Assembly: GCA_029945375.1 (NCBI GenBank)
Contig: CM057066.1
Coordinates: 1,302,001 to 1,366,000 of the forward strand
Length of the DNA stretch: 64,000 nucleotides
Direction of reading: 5' to 3'
Source: Agaricus subrufescens
Lineage: Eukaryota > Basidiomycota > Agaricomycetes > Agaricales > Agaricaceae
The position numbers and the translations under genes are program-made. The stretch's first letter is position 1. Each line of letters starts with the position of its first letter. The notes beneath the pieces are model-generated. The model was not told the DNA's origin and searched no databases. It saw only the letters and a program-made list of their open reading frames with translations. This document shows positions 38,607-50,064 of the stretch, in pieces.

Positions 38607-40666
38607 TTAACAAGCACCTCCGTCAGTCCAGACACCAACTATGATTTGGGTTAATTTAACGTGAGAACGTGAGATATGGCTCGACCTACCGCTTGACCCA
38701 GGAGTATCATTTTGCGTCCACCATTTAGCGGTCCAAAGATGGCCGTCTGTAAGTCACGGTATCAGCTTGAATCGACAGAATGAAATGCAGGCACTCACTG
38801 TAAGTAACCGTTTGACCACCGGTGTATGCGATCGAAGAGTTCCACGCAGCAACGCCTGAGCATGATCCTGATGCTGGTGATGTGCTCGAAGGAGGAGTCG
38901 TAGAAGTCGGGGCGGGGGTTGTGGAACCGCCGCTGCCCATATTGTTCTTGATGTTATCCCATTTACTGTTAGGGTAGCTATTCACCATCTTCATAAGCAG
39001 GGGTATCGCGACGGGATTGTTTTTGAGAACGTACTGGATATGATTTTGTGTCTGGTCCAAAGAGCCAAGGGTACCGGCTGAAACGCCAACAAGGCTCTCA
39101 GAGCCAACCTTGTCCGTTGAAAGTTCCCAGAACATGCTACCACCCAAACCTTTTGTATTGATATACTGGGCTTTCATTTTGACGATATTAGGCGTATCGT
39201 AGGAGACGAGTTCTTTCTTTGAGGAATCGTACGAGTAAGAGGTGACATCAGTAGTATTCTCAAAGACCTGAGCACCAGTCACTGTGAATGATCGTGAGTC
39301 CTGCGCATCTAAAAAAAATAACTATGTACATACTTGGTAGGGCTTTATAAGAGTAGACGCCAGCTTCGATTGTGCCGGGACCAATCTAGAAGATGGTTTA
39401 TAAATTTGGGCTCGTTATACCCAGAAAGGATTGCACAAAAACGTACACCACTGTAGGACTGGCCGATACCATTGGTGTTTTCAAATGCACGACCATACAA
39501 GGGCATACCAAGGTTGATCTTACTGGACGTAGCACCAGAGCTCGTAAAATGTTTGACCGCCGAGTCGGTGTTGACGCCAGTTCTCGCGCCGCCATAAAGA
39601 TTAGCCTGGTTGTCAGACCACGTCAACCAGGAGCCGGCATAATCATATGCCTATTAGTCCCGATTAATGTAAGAAATCATTTAGCGACGGTTGGATTAAC
39701 CGGTTCGTACCATCAAGTTCCAGTAACTCAGAGCACTGTTCATTTGGGGAACGACATAATTTGCATAGTTTTCAGCGCCCGCAGCGACGGCGGCGGTGAT
39801 GAGGTAGGGAGTGGAATCTCCATTGCTGGAGGCAAGACTGTCGAATGCAGAGCGAAGAGATGTGAGAAGGTCAGCTAAGCCTTGACCTTGCTGGCTATTG
39901 GCAGGGTATTCAAAGTCCAAGTCACTATATGAAGATTACATTTTCGGTTAATGTGTGCTAGTAGAAGAGGCAAAGTCTTACATTCCATCAAGCCCGTAGT
40001 CCTTGACCAATTTCACCGCATCGTTTACAAAATTCTGACGCGCAGATGAAGAGGTGACAAAGTTGAAGTGACCGGACTGGGAGTATGTCCATCCACCAAC
40101 CGAGAGGAGAACCTTCAAGTTGCGTTGCTTTAATTTGAGGAGGTAAAGTTGCTTGAAGCAACCGTAGACATTGTTTCCTGTTTCGTCCCAAGAGTCACCA
40201 GGGAAATGCTTCTCTTGGTCGGCATAACTATCAGTCAACTTGATATTTCCAGTAGAAGCATCAGTGTCGGCAAAAGAGTAAAGGATGTCTACGAAATCAT
40301 TTATACTTAGTCCGAAACTTATTTTTATCATGGCACAACAACTTGGCTTACGGGTGAGGGAGCTCGGGACAATATCGGTGGGTTCTGTCAATGAATATAT
40401 GAATTGAGAATTTGATACCGATGGAGTAGCGAAAAAAAGAACATACGGAAATTGGCTCCGTAGATACCCCAATTAGTGAAGTAGGCAAAAGATGCTTTTG
40501 AGGTTGCACGCCTTTCGATACGATGGGTCTTTGGGTTGGATTCGACGGAAAACCTGTGAGGAGCGTCCTTGTAATTGGCGGGCCTATGCATAACTTGCGT
40601 GGCCTCGACAGCACTAAGTGCAGCCAAAAGAAGAGTAACGGCTTGAAGAAGACTTCGGAAAGCCAT
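38607..40666 (-). CDS. Secreted GH18 chitinase with C-terminal carbohydrate-binding module
   Basis: Cleaves beta-1,4 chitin. A signal peptide is clear (MAFRSLLQAVTLLLAALSAV, then EA). The GH18 barrel shows FAYFTNWGIYGANF, the SxGG motif in LLSVGGWTYS, and the catalytic DxxDxDxE motif as DGMDLDFEYP, split by an intron near 39990-39930. Further blocks are YWNLMAYDYAGSW, NLGMPLYGRAF and GSMFWELSTDK. A Ser/Thr/Pro linker (TTPAPTSTTPPSST) leads to a CBM5/12-type module, AAWNSSIAYTGGQTVTYNGH and WTAKWWTQND, ending GVWTDGGAC with the stop at 38607-38609. About 540 residues from eight or nine exons; catalytic Glu present. Confidence 0.94.
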
Positions 40667-40745
40667 GTCAAAGGGAGTGCGATTCAGGAGAGAGGGCAGG
40701 ATAGAGGTTAGCGGGTCTTGTCATGACCACAAAGCGAACATACAG

Positions 40746-40753
40746 TTTTTATA
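40746..40753 (-). promoter_or_regulatory. TATA box of the chitinase gene
   Basis: On the minus strand TATAAAAA lies about 80 bp upstream of the chitinase ATG at 40666, a normal position. The rest of the interval to 41438 shows no gene. Confidence 0.5.
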
Positions 40754-41438
40754 GGCTTTCACCTGCGCAACAGGAAGGCGAGGGAAAGTAGCTGAAGTGA
40801 GATGTAGCATGTGTATCTCATCAAAATGACCTCAAGGTCCTGGAATGAATTATTATCCAACATGTGCATGTCAAGGCGACTTGCATTTAGGTTTCCATGA
40901 TAAGACTGTCATGGAGGCCCGATGCTTGAATCAATTGGGATATGAACGTTTTTCATCATCTTCAACCGGTGACTAGGCACAGTGTTTTCCCAGGTGAACA
41001 CCCATGAGTGAGTATCGGATGACCAGCAGTTGCAGGTTGCAACAATAGAATGGGGAATATGCCAAGCTTTCCTGTTAAAAACATCTGACTATCGAAGCAA
41101 TGAATAAAGTTTCCCAGATGCAGAAGCAGCATGGAGACTTACTCAGTGATATCACTCACTGGTGTGAGCCGTAACGAAGGGCATATGGTGCACTCTGCAG
41201 CGTTGATCGTATTTTTCCGGGTATGTAGCACACAAGAGAGGAAGCAATCGTAACATGCGACTCTCAATCACAAGTAAGCAGTTCACACGTGGGACTACTA
41301 AACCATTAAACGAATTAACCCCAGTGGGCGGGGATGGCGATAATGATATTAGATATTTGACGCCCAGACGATGAGGAACGCAACCACAGGCACACGATTT
41401 AAGTAGGCTCATGTGGCCGAGGACTTTTCTCGTGAAGG

Positions 41439-43398
41439 TCAGAACAGGCGTACGCCACGGATGTCACCGGGACCCCCCTTGACTCGTTCACATGCCTCAG
41501 TTCCACCGACCCTTTCTACAGCTTTCCACGTTCTCCCTCTTCCTCTTTCCAATCCCAAAATATCCAGTATCCGTTCCGCTGTATTCGGTAAAAAGGGCTG
41601 AAGACAGACCCCCGCTATGCGTAACGTCTCAATACCGATGACATAGTTTGCGTAGACAGTTGCCTGAGAAGTTGTGCTTTTCCAGGGCTCAACAGCCGTC
41701 AAAGTTCTGTTTCCCTAAAAAAACATCAGCATTCGCTACGAAGCATTTGCCAATGCCTGGAGATCAGACGAACTTCTCGCAATAACGTAACCATGGCTCG
41801 TAGCGCCTCATCAACTTTCAAGTTCTCCATCTCGTGCTGTATCCTTGATGGGGTAGTGCGCTGTGTGTCTATAAGTTGGACTAATGACTTGCTCATTGGA
41901 TCAGTTCGCCGCTTATAAAGATCGTAGATTTCTTTAATTGACTTTTCACGAGCTCCAACAGCAGTCTTAAAAAGTTTCGGAGATGTTACACGGAGAAAGT
42001 AATTGCCAAGCAACGATTGGATTTCCTTCCCGTGCTTCTTAAGTTCTCTCTCCGACCAATCTAGGGTTGTTAGAAGGTGTAGGATACACAAGACCAGTGA
42101 TACTCACCGACATCCGTAGTCGAACGACCCGCACGAGCAAGATACCACCTCACTTTATCAACTCCGTGTTCGTCAAGGATTTTCATTGGGTCCGCGACAT
42201 TTCCGACGCTTTTGGACATCTTCTTCTGGTCGACGGTCCAGTGTGCGTGCGCGAGAATTTTTTGTGGCTGAGGAAGGTCGAGGGCAAGTAGGATGCATGG
42301 CAAATAAATAGCGTGAAACCTGTTAATAAATTAGAGACATGGAAATGATTGATCTGGGAATACAAACCTCAGAATATCTTTTCCGATGATCTGCAGGTTG
42401 GGTGGCCAGGGGTTCTCATAACTTGCGACTCCTTTGAAGTCGGGGTACCCTATCCCAGAGAGATAAACCAAAAGCGCGTCAAACCACACATAAATGGTCT
42501 GGGAAGGGTCCTCCGGCACCGGGACGCCCCAACTCAATCGGTTTCTTGGCCTGGATATGCTCAGTTCATCTAGACCCTCTCCTTTTGCACCATTCGTGAC
42601 TGCTTTCAAAAGTTGTACGACGTCAGCGTGGTATTGTGAAGGATATATTGCAGTTGGGTTTTCTTCGTAGTGCTGTATCAGCCTCCGACAAAGGTCTTTA
42701 AGATGGAAAACATAATTTTCTTCTTCATGCCATTCAACAGCAGATCCAGTTGTGGCTGCAACGTGGGCCTCGGGATTCTCGGGAGTGGGTGAATGAATGA
42801 CTTGGTTCTTTGTGTAAAAGCATTCGTCGGTGACAGAATACCATCCTGAATAAGTCGATTTGGAGATGTAGCCTTTTGCCTTGAGCTCATTCCAGACGTG
42901 TTCAACGGCTTTGTGGTGTTTGGGTTTGGATGTACGAACGAAGGTGGTTGATTGGATGTTTGCAGCTTCTGCTAGTTCCTAGAGGACTCTAAACGCGTTT
43001 CGCGGGAAAAGAAAAGGATTTTAGACCTACTTGGAACCGTTTACTTAGTTCCTCACAAAAAACCCCTGGTTCTTTCCCAGCAGCGGTAGCAGCTTGTTGT
43101 ATTTTAAGCCCATGTTCGTCCGTACCAGTGAGAAAGTGGACGGGCTTCCACGGGTGTGCTATGCGGTTGTAGCGAGCGAAGATATCACCCATGAGCAGAG
43201 TGTGCAGGTGTCCAATGTGTGGTGCTGGAAAAACTTGAAAGAACATTCCGGTTTAAAGAGCCAAGTCTACTTACCGGCATTCGGGTAGAAGATGGGGGTT
43301 GTGATATAGTAAGGCTTCGAACCTGACACGCTATGCACGCTACGACAACGCGTGAGGTCCAGTCGGTGGCGCTGAGCAGCACGACGAGCAGCCAACAT
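41439..43398 (-). CDS. MSM1: Mitochondrial methionyl-tRNA synthetase
   Basis: Charges mitochondrial tRNA-Met. The N-terminus MLAARRAAQRHRLDLTRCRS is Arg-rich without acidic residues until Asp14, as in a mitochondrial presequence. The class I signature follows as TTPIFYPNAAPHIGHLHTLL, with the HIGH motif split by an intron, then FLTGTDEHGLKIQQAA. The KMSKS loop is DQKKMSKSVGNVADP. The Rossmann-fold middle has SWGVPVPEDPSQTIYVWFDA. The C-terminal helical domain ends GDIRGVRLF at 41439. The zinc-knuckle insertion of cytosolic enzymes and any C-terminal tRNA-binding domain are absent, matching the mitochondrial/bacterial short form. About 590 residues, eight or so introns. Confidence 0.92.
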
Positions 43399-43483
43399 TA
43401 CGAGCAAAAAATGGGAGAAGAGTCGAGGTCACGTTCCAGCCCAACTTCGGATCAATACAATCTAATATTATCACTATTTAAAG

Positions 43484-46456
43484 TTACTTTTGCTTCTTCC
43501 TCCGTTCCTTTCGTTTTCGGCCTATAATGGATCCTATTGAATGCCCAGCCTTTGTATCTACTTCGTCCTCGACAGGCACTTTTTTCTTTGGTGATGGTAC
43601 GTCGTCATCATTCTTCTCGACTGGTGCCTCACGCCGTGTTTTTGATGGCTGGTCATTTCATCGTCAACAAGAACGGACCTTCCAGAATGACTGTTCTCAC
43701 CTTTGAAGTCGTATTCTCCACCTGCTTGGTGTTTCTCCTCTGCACAACCTGCACGTTCTCAATCGAGAACTCAACTATCAGAGAAGCTTTCCCCTTTTTT
43801 GCAGGTCCATTTTCAATCTCATCTCGGATCCTTTTGATTTTCGCGTCATCTCTCTCTTTCAGGTCCTTTGTCTTTTCAATCTTTAAAAGGTCTTCGAGTT
43901 CTTTCTTGAACCATTGTTCAAAAAGCGAGCCGACATTTGGATTACAGTTGGCCCATCTGAGAACCCGTAAGGCATCAGAATGTTTGTGCATCTCGATAAA
44001 TCCGTATCCTTTGCTTCTGCCTTTACCGGTGACGACGTCAACACGATCCTGCTGCCGGACAATCTTGCTTTGCTTGACGGCCGTAGAACGACCAGTCGAT
44101 CGTTTCTGCTTCTTTGCAGGCGGCTCACCATTCTCCTCGGCCGTAGGTATAGGGTCCGTAAGCTCATCAGCAGTCAACCCGCTCCGACTTCCTTCCTTGA
44201 CTTCCGATTCGAAAGCACGAACAGCGTGGAGCGCCAAGTGCTTGAGTACACGCTCGGTTACGAACAGAGGGATTTGTCGTACGCTCAATCTTGTACGGGA
44301 GATATATAGGGAGGGATTCGACTTGAGCAAGGCTCTTCTTGCATTATGGGAGTTAGTCCTTCGCTCGAGGTCTGCCGGTGCGAGATCTTTGGAAAGGGGC
44401 GAGTTGGGAAGTATAACTAAATTATTGTAAGCCTAAAAGTGATATGAGCTTGACAATAAATGTTCCACCCACCTCCTTCTTTAAGTAAGTACATATTTCG
44501 CTTGTCTGCTTTTTGACGCGCCTTTTCTCCATCTTCCTTTAGCTTGGAAGCCTGATCACGAGTGACAGCTCTGACTACGTCGAGCGTGCGTCCATGTAAA
44601 ACTAAACTTTGTGCTAAACTTGAAGATGGGTCGGGCGTTAGAATCGATGGTAAAACAAAGGGATTTTTCTTGACAGGCTAAGGAAAATGTGAGATCGTCT
44701 CGAGGATTATAAACGGCTGGCGCACTGGGGGAGCATCTCCGGTTGTTTCTTTGCGTAAAAGATCACTCTGCTCAATGACTTTGTCAGCGTCCTCTTTATT
44801 CCAGAAACATGCAAAGCCGGTTCCGCGGGATCGACCAGTGTCTGGGTCCATGGTAATGCGAGCATAACGTAATGGACCAAATGGGCGGAAGAGCAGCCGC
44901 AACTCATCATCGGTCGCTGTAAAGGGTACGTTTCGGACGAACAATGTGGTGCCGACTTCTGGAGGCGGAAGTTGGGGCTTAACAGGTTCATCCTCTTCAG
45001 TTTCATGGTCTGACTGGACATCGTCTTCGTCCTGATCTCCTGAATGAATACCGAGGTTGTTTTCTTCGTCACTCTCGTCTTCTTCGTCACTTTCGTCTTC
45101 ATCTTCATCTTCATCGCCACTCGCCATTTCAGCGTCCTGTTCTTGCTCTTGCTCCAACTTGGCCTTTTCTTTTTCCCACTTGTCCTTACTCATCGCCCAG
45201 TCAACGACAATAGTGCGTTCCGACACGACCTTAGTCTCGTTGCCCTGCTCTGTTTCATCTTCATCTCCTTCTCCTTGATCCTGTGAGGTTGTTTTTGCTT
45301 TCTGTTCCAGCCTCCTCTGCTTCTTTTTCTTCTGCTTATCTGTGATCATTGTTTCGGCTGTCCCAGCACGCACGAGTTTTCCGTTACAGCCTCCAATCGC
45401 CCTCTCAGCGTCATGTTTACTCAACATCCATACAAACGCAAAACCTTTCGTTCGTGACTTGCTCCCCTCGTCGCTTTTTGGAATGTGAATCTCGTGAATA
45501 GGGCCATACGGAAGGAATACAGCTCGGAGATCTTGTTCTGTGATGTCAAACGGTAAGTTACGGACGATGAGGCGGCTGGCATGGCTGGGCGCGAGATTAA
45601 GGGTAGATTTTTTGTCGGTCGGTTTGGATTTAGTAGGGTTGGCGGCCTTGGAGAGGTTTTCCAGACGTTTTTTGAGGGCGACGGAGAGTAAGGAGCCTTT
45701 GAAGACGTGAGCATGGAGTTTGTTAACGGCGTTATTTGCAGCGGAAGGGGTTGAAAAGTATACATGGGCTAGGTTGGCTATGTAAGTCAAGAAGATAAAA
45801 GTAACATAGAAGACACACCAATGCTTGAATCCTCGGTGCCATCCTCGGATTTGTGAGGCCAATCGACCTTTTCAGCACCCTCGTACTTTCTGATCTTTTT
45901 CCAAAGCTGTTTCGCATCCAGGCTTTGGGGTAAACCAGAGACTACGATCGTACGAATAGCAGTAGGATCATGAGGGGCTTTTGGGGTATGCGAGACGGGC
46001 CGTGGTTTGTTCACTGGCTCATCATCGCCACCTTTTGTTTTGGATTTTGACTGTTTGATAGTTAAGAAAAATCGATTGAATATGGTCAAGTTGGATGGCA
46101 GACGACACCTTGTGTTCGGCCCACTCGACTCTTAGTTTTCGGCCTACGAGGGCAATGCCCTCTTGTGAAATTTTTTGATAAGCCGCCTCGGCGTCTTCTT
46201 TCATGGCGAACGAGACATAGCCGACGCCCTTGGATACGCCTGTGCCATGCTCGGTGACGACAAAGGCCGAGCGCACGGGGGCGATGTCTGAGAAGAGGGT
46301 CTGGATGTCGACGGAGGTAGCGGTGTAGGGGAGGTTGGAGACGAACAGCGTCGGCCTGGGGGGTGGTCAGTGAACAGAAGGGCGTCGAGGACGCTGTTGG
46401 GCGCACCCGTGGTCGGCGGGGCCGTCGTCTCTCTCTTTCCGCTTTCCGAGGGACAT
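43484..46456 (-). CDS. NOP4: Nucleolar RRM protein Nop4/RBM28 (60S rRNA processing)
   Basis: Needed for 27S rRNA processing. The protein starts MSLGKRKERDD at 46456. Four or more RRMs follow: PTLFVSNLPYTATSVDIQTL; RTIVVSGLPQSLDAKQLWKK; SRLIVRNLPFDITEQDLRAV with GFAFVWM; and TTLFVRNVPFTATDDELRLL with GTGFACFWNKEDAD. Between the third and fourth lies a long acidic run (about 45000-45120). The C-terminal part has LSVRQIPLFVTERVLKHLAL and KGYGFIEMHKHSDALRVLRW. The last exon ends with a basic tail, GSIIGRKRKERRKKQK, typical of this family. About 870 residues. Its ATG is 55 bp from that of the divergent FAF2-like gene. Confidence 0.9.
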
Positions 46457-46511
46457 GGAGCCGACAGAAAAAAGTATTTGGACGGCCAAACACACTCCGA
46501 GTTGGACCACG

Positions 46512-48439
46512 ATGAGCAGCAACCTCACCGACAGCCAGCAACGCGCCCTCGACCAGCTCCGCGAGCTCACCAACGGGGGCAACGACGAGGTGTCGATTGG
46601 CGTCCTCGAGAGCGCCAACTGGGACGTGGAGGTATGTGCGCCGTCCCGGCTCTATTCCGCGCTCATCATGCCCCCTAGCGCGCTGCTGAACTCATATTCG
46701 GCGGCGGTCTGCCCCCACCCGCCCCCGAGCCTTTCGAGGTCGACGACAGTGCCCAGCGCCAGCCGCCACAGGGCCAGATCCTCCCGGTACGCCTGCATCT
46801 TCTCCCTGCCTCCGTCTGGCTGACCGGGCCCAACACAGAATACCCGGATACTGTACACACTCGCTCGGCCGCTGCTATCTCTGCTCGCCGTCCCCCTCCA
46901 CATCCTTTCCAGCGTTATCCGCTTCATCTTTGGCGTCCTCCGCATCCCCGTTCCTCAGTTCCGTTTCACGTCTCTCAACTTTTACCGCCCGCAGCCTAGG
47001 AGGCATCGAGCCGGTGGCCCCGACAAGTGGGTCCGAGAACTCGAAGAAGAGCTCGGTGCCGTGTGTATTGGCCGCACAAAGTCCCCGCATGTGCCGGCCT
47101 CGACGACTGGAATGCAGGCAGGCCCGTCACGGATTACGGCACGCAATGCACAGTCAGACGACTGCCTGGCTGATGGCAAGAGACTCCTCCCAGACTTTGT
47201 TATTTCCAGCTACGAACAGTTTTTGAGGACGTGTCAGCGAGAGCACAAGATTGGTTGCGTCATTCTCCTGACGGACGAGCACGACGATACTCCGGAATTC
47301 AAAAGGTAACAAAATTCGCTGTTTTCTTCCATTCTTTGGCTAACAAACTCGTGTTTAGGGCGACTCTTACAAATACAGACTTTGTGAAAGCCCTCTATAA
47401 TAACAATATCCTTGTGTGGGGTGGAGATGTGCGTGACCTCGAGGCTTGGAACGGTGTGTCGAGTCTTTCAGTTCAGCTAATTGGTACTCAAACTGTCTTT
47501 TCTTAAGCTTCTGAAAAACTTCAGGCGACGACATATCCTTTTGTCGCCTTTGTGGCCTTGCAACCCAAACGAACACCATCCTCATCCTCATCTCGCTCTC
47601 GTTCCTCTGGCTCCCAACAGCCCATCCTGACCGTCCTTTCTCGCCACCAAGGCAAACCTTACCCCTCCAGCACAGGCCCTACATCCGCGCAAACGCTCAT
47701 AGACCATCTCGATCGACAACTGTTACCTCGTGTAAACCCCTTTTTAGAACGGCTTCGGGCACAACAACGCGAAAGAGAACAAGACCGTCAGCTTCGCGAA
47801 GAACAAGACCGCGCGTTCCAAGAAGCCGCGAGGCGCGACAAAGAACGTATCGAAGCCAAGATCGCTGCAGAAAAGGCAGAGACAGAGGCGAAGCGAAAGG
47901 CAGAAGAAGCCGAGAGGGCTGAAATTTTGAAGAAGGAACAGGAAGCTGCAGAGGCAAGACGAAGGGAGGAACTCAGGATGGTTTGGCGGTGTTGGACAAG
48001 AAAGGCTGTTGCTGGTCCGATAGTTGCGGCAAGTGGAGGAAACTTTCGGATTGCGATTCGGCTTGCAACTGGAGCACGCGTTGTTCAAAGCTTCGCTTCG
48101 ACGACCAGTCTCACGGCGTTGTATGCGTTTGTCGACTCTCAACTGATTCCTTCGCACTTTGAACCAAAAGATGATCCTGTCACACCGCCAGAAGGCACAG
48201 AGACCAATGGTGAAAAGGCTATTGAGAAGCAGATTGCTGCTGCCGACGGAGCGGCGAGTTGGTGGGGATTCCAGCTGGCAACGGCTTACCCGAGATTAGA
48301 GATACCTTGGAAACGAAATGTTCAACTAGGAGAGTTGTCGATGCTCAAAGGAGGTGGACAGGTTGTTGTTGAGATGTTGGGGAGCTCACGAAGCTCTGCA
48401 GAGGACGATGGTTACAAGACAGAGTCGGACGAGGAGTAG
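46512..48439 (+). CDS. FAF2: UBA-UAS-UBX protein, FAF2/Ubx2-like (ERAD, lipid droplet)
   Basis: Recruits Cdc48/p97 to ER membranes and lipid droplets. Domains in order: UBA-like segment (LTDSQQRALDQLRELTNGGN); a hydrophobic hairpin (LARPLLSLLAVPLHILSSVI then RFIFGVL); a thioredoxin-like UAS domain (FVISSYEQFLRTCQREHKIG, VILLTDEHDDTPEF, ILVWGGDVRDLEAW); a highly charged coiled coil (about 47750-47990, REEQDRAFQEAARRDKERIE); and a C-terminal UBX domain (FRIAIRLATGARVVQSFAST, LTALYAFVDSQ). This order is that of FAF2. The ATG at 46512 is preferred; an in-frame ATG at 46455 would add 19 residues and overlap the NOP4 start codon on the other strand. About 560 residues. Confidence 0.88.
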
Positions 48440-48491
48440 AATAGTAATTACTAATAGAGCGATACATTGCATACAACGAAAAGCTGAATGA

Positions 48492-49172
48492 TCACTGGCT
48501 GAGGATTGTGCGGACAAAGGATTCATAGTTGATGTTGCCGTCGCTATGAGATAGCATGTAAGGTCTGGCATCTGCGATGATTTACAAAGAGACTTACGCG
48601 CCAATCTGGACGCCCTTGAGCAGCTCGTCGACTTCCTCGTCCGACATTTTCTCGCCCAGTTGGGTGAGTACATATCTTAGCTCACCGGCACCGATGAAGC
48701 CGTTGCCTTCTTTATCAAAGACTTGGAATCCGCGAATGAACTCCTCTAGATCCAATGAGACGGAGATAATGATATGGCAAAGAGACAAGTACCTGGGGTA
48801 CCTGCGGGCTTGAAGCCGTCGGGACGATTGAGAATGGTGAGAAAGGTCTTGTAGTCGACTAGGTCAACATCATCAATAGCCGAGAAAGAAAGTTATAAAA
48901 TTTCGCGGTACCATCACGAGGCGCAGACGCGACAATCTCAGCGACTTCTGCCTGGGTTGGGTTCTGGCCGAGGGCGCGGAGAAGATCGCCTAGGACATCG
49001 CGAGGGACGGCGCCAGTGCCGCGCTTGTCGAAAAGCGCAAAGGCCTCTTTGTACTCTGCTGCATCTGTCAGGGCAGATCATTTGGTGCGCGGTAGTAGAC
49101 GTGCCTGCGTTGTCGCTCTGAGGGTCTGTGTGAGCCTTGTGGGGTCAAAAGAGGAGAAAGAGAACTGACCAT
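48492..49172 (-). CDS. MLC1: Myosin essential light chain, Cdc4/Mlc1 type
   Basis: An EF-hand protein that binds the IQ neck of myosin II and is needed for cytokinesis. Visible segments: [99 protein letters not shown]; and [14 protein letters not shown] at the end. LRALGQNPT and FQVFDK...GELRYVLT are hallmarks of the Cdc4 group as opposed to calmodulin, which has four intact calcium loops. About 145 residues. The first exon is uncertain: with the ATG at 49172 and a weak donor the protein starts MVNAAEY; a better donor (GTCAGT) would need an ATG at about 49212 and give a 15-residue leader. Confidence 0.85.
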
Positions 49173-49225
49173 GGTGGAGGTTGTGGAGAAAGATTGGACG
49201 GATCTTCCTCATTTGGAACTCTGTC

Positions 49226-50056
49226 ATGGACGACCACAACAACACCGACAACAATCCCCCGCGGCACGCGATAGAGTCCGACGATGAGGACGAGTTCAAT
49301 CCCTTGCAACCCTCACAGCCTGCTGCAACAAAACCTGAAGTTAAACTCATCGGAAACATCCCAGTGAAACGCAGTCTCCTCGTCGCTTCTGGCGACCCTG
49401 GTGCCTTCTGGGCCAGGGGTGCCGATCTGGGAGAGCAGACCGGCGCTGTTGCGGTGAATGGTGTGGAGATCGGACTGGTATTCAATCCGATGTGGACCAA
49501 AGCAAATGTAATTGTTTCGGAGGCGCTTGCACGTCTGCCGGTGTGGGCGATGCACGCGTATGCTCAGTCTATCATAGATGGCCTCCAGCCGACAAGGTAT
49601 ATTGATTCATCGCTGTAAAAAAAAGGTCTGGCTAACGGTGGCTGTAGCGTCGCGCTCCTAGACGCGTATTGTGTGCCGGTCTATATCACCCCCGACCCCG
49701 TTCCAGCCACTGACGCACCCATCCGCTCTCTCTCGACGCGTGAGGTCGCCTCGTACGCTCCCCCAAACCTCGTCAACAGCACATCGGCGTCGTTTCTCGC
49801 CATCCTCGCCATCTCACAGTCTCTCGGTACTCTCGTCCTCCTTCCCAGCCCGAATACTCTCAAACCAGCCCCCCGAGATATTGAACGGATCAGCATCACC
49901 CACGACATGGAATGGCCGTCTGCTATCATGAACCAGGCTCAACAAATGGTTCTTGGTGCCATTTCTGAACCGACTGATCATCTGTGGCAGCTAACAAAAC
50001 CGTCGACAAAAACGGTTCGTCGCTCGGAGATTGGTGAGGGCGGGATGTATATATAG
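49226..50056 (+). CDS. Putative proteasome assembly chaperone, PAC1/Pba1-like
   Basis: Two exons joined by one intron (about 49597-49647) give about 260 residues. The N-terminus is acidic (SDDEDEFNPLQPSQP). A compact alpha/beta domain follows: VKRSLLVASGDPGAFW, VNGVEIGLVFNP and VALLDAYCVPVYI. Then come YAPPNLVNSTSASFLAILAI and SLGTLVLLPSPNTL. The order, and especially the PPNLV-AS-L pattern followed by a hydrophobic strand ending in LLPSP, resembles proteasome assembly chaperone 1 (PSMG1). No motif is absolutely diagnostic, so this is a moderate assignment. Stop at 50054-50056, only 8 bp from the ORC5 stop on the other strand. Confidence 0.45.
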
Positions 50057-50064
50057 GGTGTAAA

